This document shows, in pieces, positions 23,324 to 30,136 of a stretch of DNA of 64,000 nucleotides (its first letter is position 1; the number at the start of each line of letters is the position of its first letter). The stretch comes from Parcubacteria bacterium C7867-008 (GTDB lineage: Bacteria > Patescibacteria > Paceibacteria > UBA9973 > UBA2103), in NCBI GenBank assembly GCA_001189215.1, contig LFCR01000006.1:124001-188000 (forward strand), written 5' to 3'. Position numbers and translations under genes: made by a program. The notes below the pieces were generated by a model. The model was not told the DNA's origin, searched no databases, and worked only from the letters and a program-made list of their open reading frames with translations.

Positions 23324-25114
23324 ATGGAAATTCGTAACATCGCTATCATCGCGCACGTGGACCACGGCAAGACGACCCTAACTGATGCACTCATGCGCCA
23401 GACCGGTGCCGTTGCTGATGGTGTCTCTATGGATTCCAACAAGCTTGAGCAGGAGCGTGGTATCACGATTTACTCCAAGAATACCTCAATTGAGTACAAG
23501 GGTACCAAGATCAACATCGTTGATACTCCAGGACACGCGGACTTCGGTTCTGAAGTAGAGCGTGTGCTTCGTTCTATCGACTCAGTGCTTCTCGTGGTGG
23601 ACGCGCAGGAAGGTCCTATGCCTCAGACTCGTTTCGTACTTAAGAAGTCTCTTGAGCTTGGTATCAAGCCTATTGTGGTACTCAACAAGATTGATAAGCC
23701 TGCTGCAGACGCAGACCGCGCAGAGGAGCAGGTACTTGAACTCTTCCTTGAACTTGGTGCTTCAGACGAACAGGCAGACTTCACCTCGGTGTATGCCATT
23801 GGTCGTGAAGGGGTAGCTATGAAGAAGTTGGATGATCCTCGTGTAGATCTAACACCGCTTCTCGATACCATCCTTGAACTCGTACCTCCTGCAACTACTC
23901 CAGAAGCACTCGCAAAGCCAGCAAAGCTTCAGGCATTCAACCTTGCGTACGACAACTTCCTTGGTCGTCTTGCTATCTGCCGTGTGTACGAAGGCGTTAT
24001 CAAAGCAAACGATAACGTAACCGTTAAGAAGCCAGACGGTACTACTCGAACCGGTAAGCTCACGAAGATCTTCACCTTCAAGGGTATTGAGCGTACAGAC
24101 GCTCCAGAAGCACAGGCAGGAGATATTGTTATTGTTGCAGGTCTTCCAGATATCTTCATTGGTGAAACTATCACCATGGATCCAAACACTGATCCGATGA
24201 CTGCTATCGCTATCGATGAGCCAACCATCACGGTTAACTTCCTTGTTAACAACTCACCATTCGCAGGACGCGAGGGTAAGTATGTGACGAGCCGTCAACT
24301 CCGTGAGTATCTTGAACGCGAGCTCGAAGTGAACGTTGGTCTTAAGATCGACTTCGTTTCTCCAGATTCATTCAAGGTATCTGGTCGTGGTGAACTCCAC
24401 ATCGCTATTCTCCTTGAGAACATGCGTCGTTCTGGCTATGAACTTCAGGTCTCCCAGCCGCAGGTAATTATCCGTGAGGAGAATGGTCACAAGATGGAGC
24501 CATTCGAAGAGGTTATTATCGACACTCCAAGTGCATACCAGGGAGCTATTATCGAGCGCCTCGGTACTCGAGCCTTTGTTATGCAGAATCTTGTTCAGCA
24601 TGATGATTCGGTGCGTCTAACCTTCGAAGGTCCAACTCGTGGTCTTCTTGGATACCGCAACCAGTTCGTTATCGATACGAAAGGTGAGGGAATTCTTTCT
24701 TCTCGCGTTCTCGACTTCAAGCCATTCGCTGGTGATATTAAGAAGCGTCAGGTTGGCTCGATGATCTCTATGGCTACTGGTAAGGCACTCGGCTATGCAC
24801 TCTGGGCTATGCAGGAGCGCGGTGTGCTTTACATCACGCCTGCTACAGAAGTGTATGAAGGTATGGTTGTTGGTAACACCAGTAAGGGAGAGGAAATGGT
24901 GGTTAACCCAACCAAGGGTAAGAACCTCACCAACGTCCGTTCTTCTGGTAACGATGAAGCAATCACCCTCGTTCCTGCGTACGAACTTTCTATCGAGCGC
25001 GGTCTTGAAGTGATGGCTGAGGACGAATACCTTGAGATCACTCCTGAGAGCGTGCGCCTCCGAAAGCAGCACCTCACTGAAAGTGCTCGTGCTAAGAACA
25101 AGGGGAAAGGGTAA
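23324..25114 (+). CDS. typA: Ribosome-associated GTPase TypA/BipA
   Basis: 596 residues. G1 AHVDHGKTTLTD, G2 region RGITI, G3 DTPGHADFG, G4 NKIDKPAAD and the EF-G-like domains II, III and V are followed by the BipA-specific C-terminal domain (NPTKGKNLTNVRSSGNDEAI). TypA binds 70S ribosomes and supports ribosome assembly and stress growth, including at low temperature. The start codon is preceded by a pyrimidine-rich stretch with no Shine-Dalgarno. Confidence 0.95.
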   Translation: MEIRNIAIIAHVDHGKTTLTDALMRQTGAVADGVSMDSNKLEQERGITIYSKNTSIEYKGTKINIVDTPGHADFGSEVERVLRSIDSVLLVVDAQEGPMPQTRFVLKKSLELGIKPIVVLNKIDKPAADADRAEEQVLELFLELGASDEQADFTSVYAIGREGVAMKKLDDPRVDLTPLLDTILELVPPATTPEALAKPAKLQAFNLAYDNFLGRLAICRVYEGVIKANDNVTVKKPDGTTRTGKLTKIFTFKGIERTDAPEAQAGDIVIVAGLPDIFIGETITMDPNTDPMTAIAIDEPTITVNFLVNNSPFAGREGKYVTSRQLREYLERELEVNVGLKIDFVSPDSFKVSGRGELHIAILLENMRRSGYELQVSQPQVIIREENGHKMEPFEEVIIDTPSAYQGAIIERLGTRAFVMQNLVQHDDSVRLTFEGPTRGLLGYRNQFVIDTKGEGILSSRVLDFKPFAGDIKKRQVGSMISMATGKALGYALWAMQERGVLYITPATEVYEGMVVGNTSKGEEMVVNPTKGKNLTNVRSSGNDEAITLVPAYELSIERGLEVMAEDEYLEITPESVRLRKQHLTESARAKNKGKG

Positions 25115-25132
25115 TTGACTTTTCAAATATAT

Positions 25133-25155
25133 AATGCATTCTATCTAAGAATGCA
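25133..25155 (+). other. Hairpin in the leader of the 25171 gene
   Basis: TGCATTCT pairs with AGAATGCA around a 4-5 nt loop, just after a TATAAT-like hexamer and before GGAGGGG. It could cap the 5' end of the mRNA. Confidence 0.4.
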
Positions 25156-25170
25156 CAACAGGAGGGGCTC

Positions 25171-25530
25171 ATGGCCTTTGATCACTGGAGACGAACAGTA
25201 GCGAATATGGCCGAACGGAGGGGAATTCCAAATCCCCTCCAAGAGGAACATCTCGGCATCCTTGATCTCAACTTCACTCGTGAAGACGGGTGGAGAGTGA
25301 CTATCAAGGGAACCAAAATGAATCGTGGTGCGCGTCTCCTGTTCGAAGAGATGGCCACCAGCTTCGCGGGTGTTCGCGCCACCGGAATCATCTGCGACGA
25401 AGTTTTCGATCGCTTCATGCGGGAGTGTCTCGGAGATCTCTGGGATCACGAGGTTGGTATGGGTACGCACACGCTGCTCGATGCTGCCCATGAGGCTCGA
25501 GCGGTCGAGATCGTCTGGAAGCTTCGATAG
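25171..25530 (+). CDS. Hypothetical protein related to the N-terminal extension of the adjacent DapD
   Basis: 119 residues, soluble, Arg-rich, higher-GC codon use. GGAGGGG precedes the ATG. I do not know a named family. Alignment by eye with the extra N-terminal domain of the following DapD shows AERRGIPNPLQEEHLGILDL against AAEHGLMLPLTERDLDIFGI and GARLLFEEMA against GSRLFLQQMA, similar in order and spacing. It is therefore probably a stand-alone copy of that domain, perhaps a regulatory or assembly partner. It is followed by its own terminator. Confidence 0.65.
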   Translation: MAFDHWRRTVANMAERRGIPNPLQEEHLGILDLNFTREDGWRVTIKGTKMNRGARLLFEEMATSFAGVRATGIICDEVFDRFMRECLGDLWDHEVGMGTHTLLDAAHEARAVEIVWKLR

Positions 25531-25556
25531 GGTAACCAGAACAAATACAAATGCCC

Positions 25557-25586
25557 AAGGGCGCGGCACAAGTTGTCGCGCCTTTG
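25557..25586 (+). terminator. Intrinsic terminator
   Basis: AAGGGCGCGGC pairs with GTCGCGCCTTT (one G-U), followed by GTTAATTATTT, after the 25171 gene. Confidence 0.75.
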
Positions 25587-25681
25587 TTAATTATTTACAA
25601 AACTTCGAATTAATGGTTTGATGCAACGGGGACCCCGTACGGGGTTCTGCTCATTTCTTACGATCACTGAAAGGATCGCAA

Positions 25682-26821
25682 ATGGCCTATCAAGACAATC
25701 TCGCCGCTCTGGCCGCTGAACATGGTCTGATGCTGCCACTCACGGAGCGGGACCTCGACATCTTCGGCATCCATTTCGAGGGTAGTAGCCCACTCTTCGG
25801 GACCTCGAAGAACCTCGGCAGCCGCCTTTTCCTTCAACAGATGGCCAAAGATAGTTCGTTCATCCCGATCCACAACGACGTCAGAACGCAGGCGGAGGCC
25901 TTCTTCGCCGAGCACTGGGAGGCAACGACGCGTGGCGAGGTTCATCCCATCATCAATGGGTTCATGGAATCGCTTTGCGTTGCGCTGCTTCGCAAGTCCG
26001 ATATGCAGGTTAGGATCAATGATGCCTGGGAACACCGAGACCAGGTCACGTACGATAAGTATGCTGGCTCTGAGCTCGACAACGTGATCTCGGCAGCTGT
26101 CATGGGTCTCGACCTCGGCACGCTCCGTGTCGCTGAGAAGATCGATGGCGAGTGGGTCACCAATCAGTGGCTCAAGGAAGCGTGTCTGCTGTACTTTCGT
26201 TTGCACCAAAACGCCTTCGTCGACGGCGCTCCCGGCCTCAGCTGGGATAAGGTTCCCCTCAAGGGTGCAACCTGGTCTGAGTCAGATTGGGAGGACGCTG
26301 GTTTCCGGCTGGCTCCTGGCGCCATTGTTCGGCACGGCGCTTATATCGCCCCGAAGGGTGTCGTACTCATGGCTAACTCCTTCGTGAATATGGGGGCGTA
26401 TGTCGATGAATATACGATGGTGGACACCGGCGCTCGTGTCGGTTCCTGTGCGCAGGTGGGCAAGAACTGTCACATTGGTGCCGGCTCCGGTATCGGTGGT
26501 GTGTTCGAGCCTCTACAAGCGCTCCCCACCATCATCGGCGACGACGTCTTCATGGGCGCTATGTGTGAGGTGGCCGAAGGTGTCGTGGTCGGAGATGGGT
26601 GTGTGCTCGGTATGGGCACGCTCATCACCGCCTCCACCAAGATCTTCGATCGTGAGACGGGCAATATTACGAAGGGCGTCGTTCCACCGAATTCGGTAGT
26701 CGTGCCCGGCTCGCTCCCGGCTCCTGATGGGGGTCCAAGCACCCACTGCGCGATAATCATCCGGCAGGCCGATCTTGAGACTCGCAAGAGGCTTGGAATC
26801 AACGAGCTCCTGCGCGACTAA
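25682..26821 (+). CDS. dapD: 2,3,4,5-tetrahydropyridine-2,6-dicarboxylate N-succinyltransferase with extra N-terminal domain
   Basis: 379 residues. From about residue 140 it matches DapD throughout: LRVAEKIDGEWVTNQWLKEA, VNMGAYVDEYTMVDT, RVGSCAQVGKNCHIGAGSG, GGVFEPLQALPTII, IFDRETGNI, and the C-terminal RLGINELLRD. The left-handed beta-helix hexapeptides are intact. DapD succinylates tetrahydrodipicolinate in the DAP/lysine pathway. About 100 extra N-terminal residues precede the usual start and resemble the upstream 119-residue protein. AAGGAT precedes the ATG. Higher GC than its neighbours and no other lysine genes nearby suggest lateral acquisition. Confidence 0.92.
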   Translation: MAYQDNLAALAAEHGLMLPLTERDLDIFGIHFEGSSPLFGTSKNLGSRLFLQQMAKDSSFIPIHNDVRTQAEAFFAEHWEATTRGEVHPIINGFMESLCVALLRKSDMQVRINDAWEHRDQVTYDKYAGSELDNVISAAVMGLDLGTLRVAEKIDGEWVTNQWLKEACLLYFRLHQNAFVDGAPGLSWDKVPLKGATWSESDWEDAGFRLAPGAIVRHGAYIAPKGVVLMANSFVNMGAYVDEYTMVDTGARVGSCAQVGKNCHIGAGSGIGGVFEPLQALPTIIGDDVFMGAMCEVAEGVVVGDGCVLGMGTLITASTKIFDRETGNITKGVVPPNSVVVPGSLPAPDGGPSTHCAIIIRQADLETRKRLGINELLRD

Positions 26822-26847
26822 GCACACGGACAAAATACAAACAAACT

Positions 26848-26869
26848 GGGCGGCTCTTCGGGGCCGCCC
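26848..26869 (+). terminator. Intrinsic terminator after dapD
   Basis: GGGCGGC pairs with GCCGCCC around an 8-nt loop and is followed by TCATTCTTTCTT. Confidence 0.75.
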
Positions 26870-26899
26870 TCATTCTTTCTTCAGCATGTATCGTGCACT

Positions 26900-27079
26900 A
26901 TGCGTGGATTACTCAATAATCGCGTAATCATGCTTTATACCATTGCTGTCGTTTTGCTTGTCCTCTGGGCTATTGGTCTTCTAACCTCATATACAATTGG
27001 AGGATTCATACATCTTCTAATTGTGGCAGCGGTCGTACTTGTTCTCGTACGTATCATCCAGGGAAGGAAAGTACTCTAA
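26900..27079 (+). CDS. Small two-helix membrane protein, lmo0937/DUF5670 type
   Basis: 59 residues, or 49 if the second ATG (26930) is used. LYTIAVVLLVLWAIGLLTSY, then TIGGFIHLLIVAAVVLVLVR and IIQGRKVL is the pattern of the lmo0937 family: two membrane helices joined by a TxGG-IH turn and closed by I-x-GR. These stress-associated membrane peptides are widespread but of unknown function. TATCGT lies 5 nt before the first ATG. Confidence 0.8.
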   Translation: MRGLLNNRVIMLYTIAVVLLVLWAIGLLTSYTIGGFIHLLIVAAVVLVLVRIIQGRKVL

Positions 27080-27123
27080 CTTGAGTAGTACATGCTGCAT
27101 GACAACCGATCTCCATAGTGTTG

Positions 27124-27129
27124 TAAAAT
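27124..27129 (+). promoter_or_regulatory. -10 box (TAAAAT) 6 nt before the Gmad2 gene
   Basis: TAAAAT, six bases, ATG at 27136; leaderless arrangement. Confidence 0.4.
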
Positions 27130-27135
27130 GAAGGC

Positions 27136-27717
27136 ATGAAAAAGATAGCCATACTATTTGTGCTAGGAATTGCCGTGCTAATTCTTGGGTTCTTCGCACT
27201 CAATTCTTACATCCATAAAGACAAACAGGGAGACCAAAACGCTACCACCACTCCAACTCAAATCCTCAGTTTTGAAGATTGTGAGAAGGCAGGGTATCCT
27301 GTTATGGAAAGCTTCCCGAGACAGTGTCGTGTTCCTGATGGTCGTACCTATGCAGAAGAACTTCCAGTAGCTGCAACGTATCAGAATGCATCAGCAAATC
27401 TGATTGTGGTAGATACACCCGCACCAGGTTCTGTTACAGGGAAAGCCGTTACGGTAAAAGGAAAAGCACGGGGATACTGGTACTTCGAAGCGTCTTTTCC
27501 GGTAGAACTCCGTGATCCAACTGGAAAGGTGCTTGCGCAGACCGCAGCACAAGCAAGTAGAGACTGGATGACCGAGAACTTCGTTCCATTCTCCGTCACC
27601 CTTACTGCACCAACCTCATATATCGGACCCGCAACGCTCGTACTGATGAAAGATAACCCTTCCGGACTTCCTGAACATGATGCATCGATCTCCATCCCGA
27701 TAACCATTGAATATTAG
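27136..27717 (+). CDS. Membrane-anchored Gmad2 immunoglobulin-like protein
   Basis: 193 residues. N-terminal membrane helix (about 4-24), a Thr/Gln-rich linker, then a short Cys pair (FEDCEKAGYPVMESFPRQC). The Gmad2 Ig-like domain follows (IVVDTPAPGSVTGKAVTVKG, GYWYFEASFPVELRD, WMTENFVPFSVTL). Gmad2 domains occur in spore germination and surface proteins and are common in Parcubacteria. Exposure on the cell surface is likely; the ligand is unknown. Confidence 0.85.
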   Translation: MKKIAILFVLGIAVLILGFFALNSYIHKDKQGDQNATTTPTQILSFEDCEKAGYPVMESFPRQCRVPDGRTYAEELPVAATYQNASANLIVVDTPAPGSVTGKAVTVKGKARGYWYFEASFPVELRDPTGKVLAQTAAQASRDWMTENFVPFSVTLTAPTSYIGPATLVLMKDNPSGLPEHDASISIPITIEY

Positions 27718-27718
27718 C

Positions 27719-27748
27719 CACAAAGAGCGCATCCTTGCGCTCTTTGTG
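27719..27748. terminator. Intrinsic terminator
   Basis: CACAAAGAGCGC pairs perfectly with GCGCTCTTTGTG around ATCCTT. Confidence 0.85.
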
Positions 27749-27774
27749 TATATCTGGCATACTATCTTCACAAC

Positions 27775-27934
27775 CGTTTTCTAGTTTATTCGTCTTGAGA
27801 GGGTATATAAGCCACTGCTTAAGACCGGGTTCAATTGGTTTCTAAGGAACGACCCCGAAACTCTCGAGACGCTTGTTTTACTTCTCCGGCTCCATGCATA
27901 GGCGTTCCAGCCGGGACCCAAAACAAAACAATAA
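27775..27934 (+). promoter_or_regulatory. Long leader region of the DEAD-box helicase gene
   Basis: About 155 nt with no ORF, rich in short inverted repeats (for example GGCTCC...GGCGTTCC and CCGGCT...AGCCGGG) between the previous terminator and the helicase ATG. A structured 5' leader, as in cold-induced helicase mRNAs, is the likely content. No promoter is convincing. Confidence 0.4.
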
Positions 27935-29260
27935 ATGACCACTGTATATATGCGGCGCAATGACGGCCGCCGTAACCCGTTCGACCGCGATGCGAGTCGT
28001 TCATCGGGCCGTCCTACTCGTAATGGAGCTCGTTCTGCGGGTTCTTCAAATCGCTCTTCTGGCGCGCGTCCTTCGCGTGGCGGAGATCGCTTTTCTTCAA
28101 ACCGTTCCTCAGGTAGTCGTCCTTCTCGTGGAGGCCGCAACTTCCAGGAAATGGCGGTAGATCTATCAAAGCTTGTTAACAAGGCAGTTGTTGGATTCGT
28201 TGCTGAGGTATACGTACCAAAGCATCAGTTCATAGATTTCCCTGTGGATGACAAGCTTAAGGCGAACATTATCTCAAAGGGATACGTCACCCCAACTCCT
28301 ATTCAGGATCAGTCGATCCCGGTAGTACTAGAAGGTAAAGATATCGTTGGTATTGCAAACACCGGTACTGGAAAGACGGCATCATTCCTCATTCCACTTA
28401 TCGACAAGGTGCTTAAGATGCGTGCTGCTGGTGTTGAAGAACGTGTACTCATTATGGTTCCAACCCGTGAGCTCGCTATTCAGATTGAGCAGGAATTCTA
28501 CGGATTCGCTCGTCAGCTTGGTATTAACTCTGTCGTTGTAGTAGGTGGTGCTGGTATGGAGCCACAGGTTCGTGGACTTCGTCGCAAGCCTAACTTCGTT
28601 ATCGGAACTCCAGGACGTCTTAAGGATCTTATGGAGCGCCGTGAACTGGACCTTTCTAAGTTCCAGACTGTGGTACTTGATGAGGCAGATCGCATGCTAG
28701 ACATGGGATTCATCCAGGACATGCGTCACATCATGAGCTTCATGATGGATGATCGTCACACACTCTTCTTCTCAGCAACGCTTTCACGCGATATCGAGAA
28801 GTTGATTGGTGAATTCCTTCATGAGCCTGTCCGTATTTCTGTTAAGACTCGTGATACTGCCGCTACCGTTGATCAGGACGTGATTCGCGTACCTGCCAGC
28901 GAGAAGCTCAGTACTCTTATCGAAATGCTTAAGCAGCCTGAGTTCGACAAAGTTCTTGTCTTCGGACGCACCAAGCACGGTGTTGAACGTCTTGCTCGTG
29001 ATCTCAATGCTGCAGGTATCAAGTCTGATTCAATCCATGGAGATAAAACCCATGGCAAGCGCCAGAAGGCACTTGGCCTCTTCAAGCAGAGTCATGTAAC
29101 AGCCCTTGTTGCTACTGACGTTGCCGCTCGCGGTCTCGACATCAGTGGCGTATCGCACGTGATCAACTATGATCTTCCTGCGACGTACGAAGACTACACT
29201 CACCGTATTGGCCGAACAGGTCGTGCTGGTAAGACAGGTAAGGCGCTTACGTTCATTTAA
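27935..29260 (+). CDS. DEAD-box ATP-dependent RNA helicase
   Basis: 441 residues. An RG/SR-rich disordered N-terminus (about 1-70) may bind RNA. The helicase core has the Q motif (GYVTPTPIQDQSIP), motif I ANTGTGKTASF, Ia PTRELAIQ, II VLDEADRML, III SATL, IV-V (VLVFGRTKHG, VATDVAARGLDI) and VI HRIGRTGRAGKTG. It unwinds short RNA duplexes in ribosome assembly or mRNA turnover. The C-terminus ends right after motif VI. The long untranslated leader suggests post-transcriptional, perhaps cold-related, control. Confidence 0.95.
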   Translation: MTTVYMRRNDGRRNPFDRDASRSSGRPTRNGARSAGSSNRSSGARPSRGGDRFSSNRSSGSRPSRGGRNFQEMAVDLSKLVNKAVVGFVAEVYVPKHQFIDFPVDDKLKANIISKGYVTPTPIQDQSIPVVLEGKDIVGIANTGTGKTASFLIPLIDKVLKMRAAGVEERVLIMVPTRELAIQIEQEFYGFARQLGINSVVVVGGAGMEPQVRGLRRKPNFVIGTPGRLKDLMERRELDLSKFQTVVLDEADRMLDMGFIQDMRHIMSFMMDDRHTLFFSATLSRDIEKLIGEFLHEPVRISVKTRDTAATVDQDVIRVPASEKLSTLIEMLKQPEFDKVLVFGRTKHGVERLARDLNAAGIKSDSIHGDKTHGKRQKALGLFKQSHVTALVATDVAARGLDISGVSHVINYDLPATYEDYTHRIGRTGRAGKTGKALTFI

Positions 29261-29276
29261 TTGAACCAGTAATACA

Positions 29277-29304
29277 AAAGGGCCGGCTGCGAAGCCGGCC
29301 CTTT
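29277..29304. terminator. Intrinsic terminator
   Basis: AAAGGGCCGGCT pairs with AGCCGGCCCTTT around GCGA; serves the helicase gene and possibly the convergent gene. Confidence 0.85.
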
Positions 29305-29327
29305 GCCGTATAGGGTGTGCGAGCGAG

Positions 29328-29657
29328 CTACGCTGCCGCAGCCACCGGTTCTTCCAGGCTTGCCCGGATGAACGAGATAATTTCGCCACACATGAAGGCT
29401 TTTGGTGGCGGGGCAACACCGGCGACCAAGCGAGCGAAATGTTCCGAGGTGAAACCGAACCGTTCAAGAAAACTCTCAGTGGTCATACCACAGAGAAGCG
29501 CGAGCCGGAAATACCAGGCCAATGTGGCCCCATCGATCTCAGTACTGCCAATGTTCGATGCTTGAAGTGCGGTCTTGAAGAAATGAGTAGCCTGCTGTCC
29601 AATGGCCACAACTGCCTTGATGCTGGTGGCGGTATCGAGATGTTCAACGTCCGACAT
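29328..29657 (-). CDS. Hypothetical helical protein, higher-GC gene
   Basis: About 109 residues from the ATG at 29657, chosen because AAAGGGA lies 7 nt upstream; an ATG six codons earlier is also open. All-helical, with LALLCGMTTESFLERFGFTS followed by EHFARLVAGVAPPPKAF, which could be an XRE-like helix-turn-helix, although the match is weak. C/G-rich third positions set it apart from the flanking helicase gene. Terminators bound it on both sides. Function unknown. Confidence 0.6.
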   Translation of the reverse strand: MSDVEHLDTATSIKAVVAIGQQATHFFKTALQASNIGSTEIDGATLAWYFRLALLCGMTTESFLERFGFTSEHFARLVAGVAPPPKAFMCGEIISFIRASLEEPVAAAA

Positions 29658-29774
29658 CACAAAATCCCTTTCCATTCAGTTCAGAACTAATGTGAGTCCC
29701 ACTATTCAAAGTACGCTTGTTATTAAAAATGTCGAGATAAGTGATGGTACTAGTGGAAAACCTATATAAAAGCA

Positions 29775-29801
29775 ATCGGCCACACACGCGGTGTGGCCGA
29801 T
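29775..29801 (-). terminator. Intrinsic terminator of the small zinc-protein gene
   Basis: ATCGGCCACAC pairs perfectly with GTGTGGCCGAT. On the minus strand it is followed by TGCTTTTATAT. Confidence 0.8.
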
Positions 29802-29831
29802 CATTGAAGGGGGTTGGGGACCCGAAGTGGT

Positions 29832-30002
29832 TCAGGCGGCGACGCACACCTTGGCGGTGACTAGCTCGCGGGTGCAGATCGGGCATGTAAACAGAGGCCC
29901 TCTGCTAGGGCAGTTGCAGGTTACTTGCTTCCTCATGGGGTTGGCCAAGACGAAGGCAAGCATTGCATTTGCCTGTTGGGTGGCGACTGGAATGTTTTGC
30001 AT
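29832..30002 (-). CDS. Small Cys-rich (probable zinc-binding) protein
   Basis: 56 residues. The helical N-terminus (MQNIPVATQQANAMLAFVLA) is followed by a Cys cluster CNCPSRGPLFTCPICTRELV and a final VCVAA: two C-x1-2-C pairs suited to a zinc ribbon. Its expression signals are unusually complete: TTGACT-17-CATTAT promoter (30061-30033), GGGAG 7 nt before the ATG, and a perfect terminator downstream. Higher-GC codon use like the neighbouring 29328 gene. Family not recognised. Confidence 0.65.
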   Translation of the reverse strand: MQNIPVATQQANAMLAFVLANPMRKQVTCNCPSRGPLFTCPICTRELVTAKVCVAA

Positions 30003-30032
30003 TCAGTTCTCCCTGCTGATGATCCACTTTGA

Positions 30033-30061
30033 ATAATGCATTTAGGCAGGTCTTTAGTCAA
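30033..30061 (-). promoter_or_regulatory. Sigma70-type promoter of the small zinc-protein gene
   Basis: Minus strand TTGACT (30061-30056), 17-bp spacer, CATTAT (30038-30033); start expected near 30026. Confidence 0.65.
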
Positions 30062-30136
30062 CGGGGAAGCTGTGAAAGCCGAATTAATCAAGAATCAAAA
30101 CAAATTAGCGCATGTGCACGATATAATCTGTACATA

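Noticed and set aside
28513..28722. Antisense frames within highly expressed genes (helicase, groEL, RND pump, RNR)
   Set aside because: Long antisense frames follow from codon bias of the sense gene; none has promoter, ribosome site or a recognisable domain.
29791..30036. 81-codon plus-strand frame opposite the small zinc-protein gene
   Set aside because: No promoter or ribosome site; the minus-strand frame has a full promoter, Shine-Dalgarno, Cys pairs and terminator.
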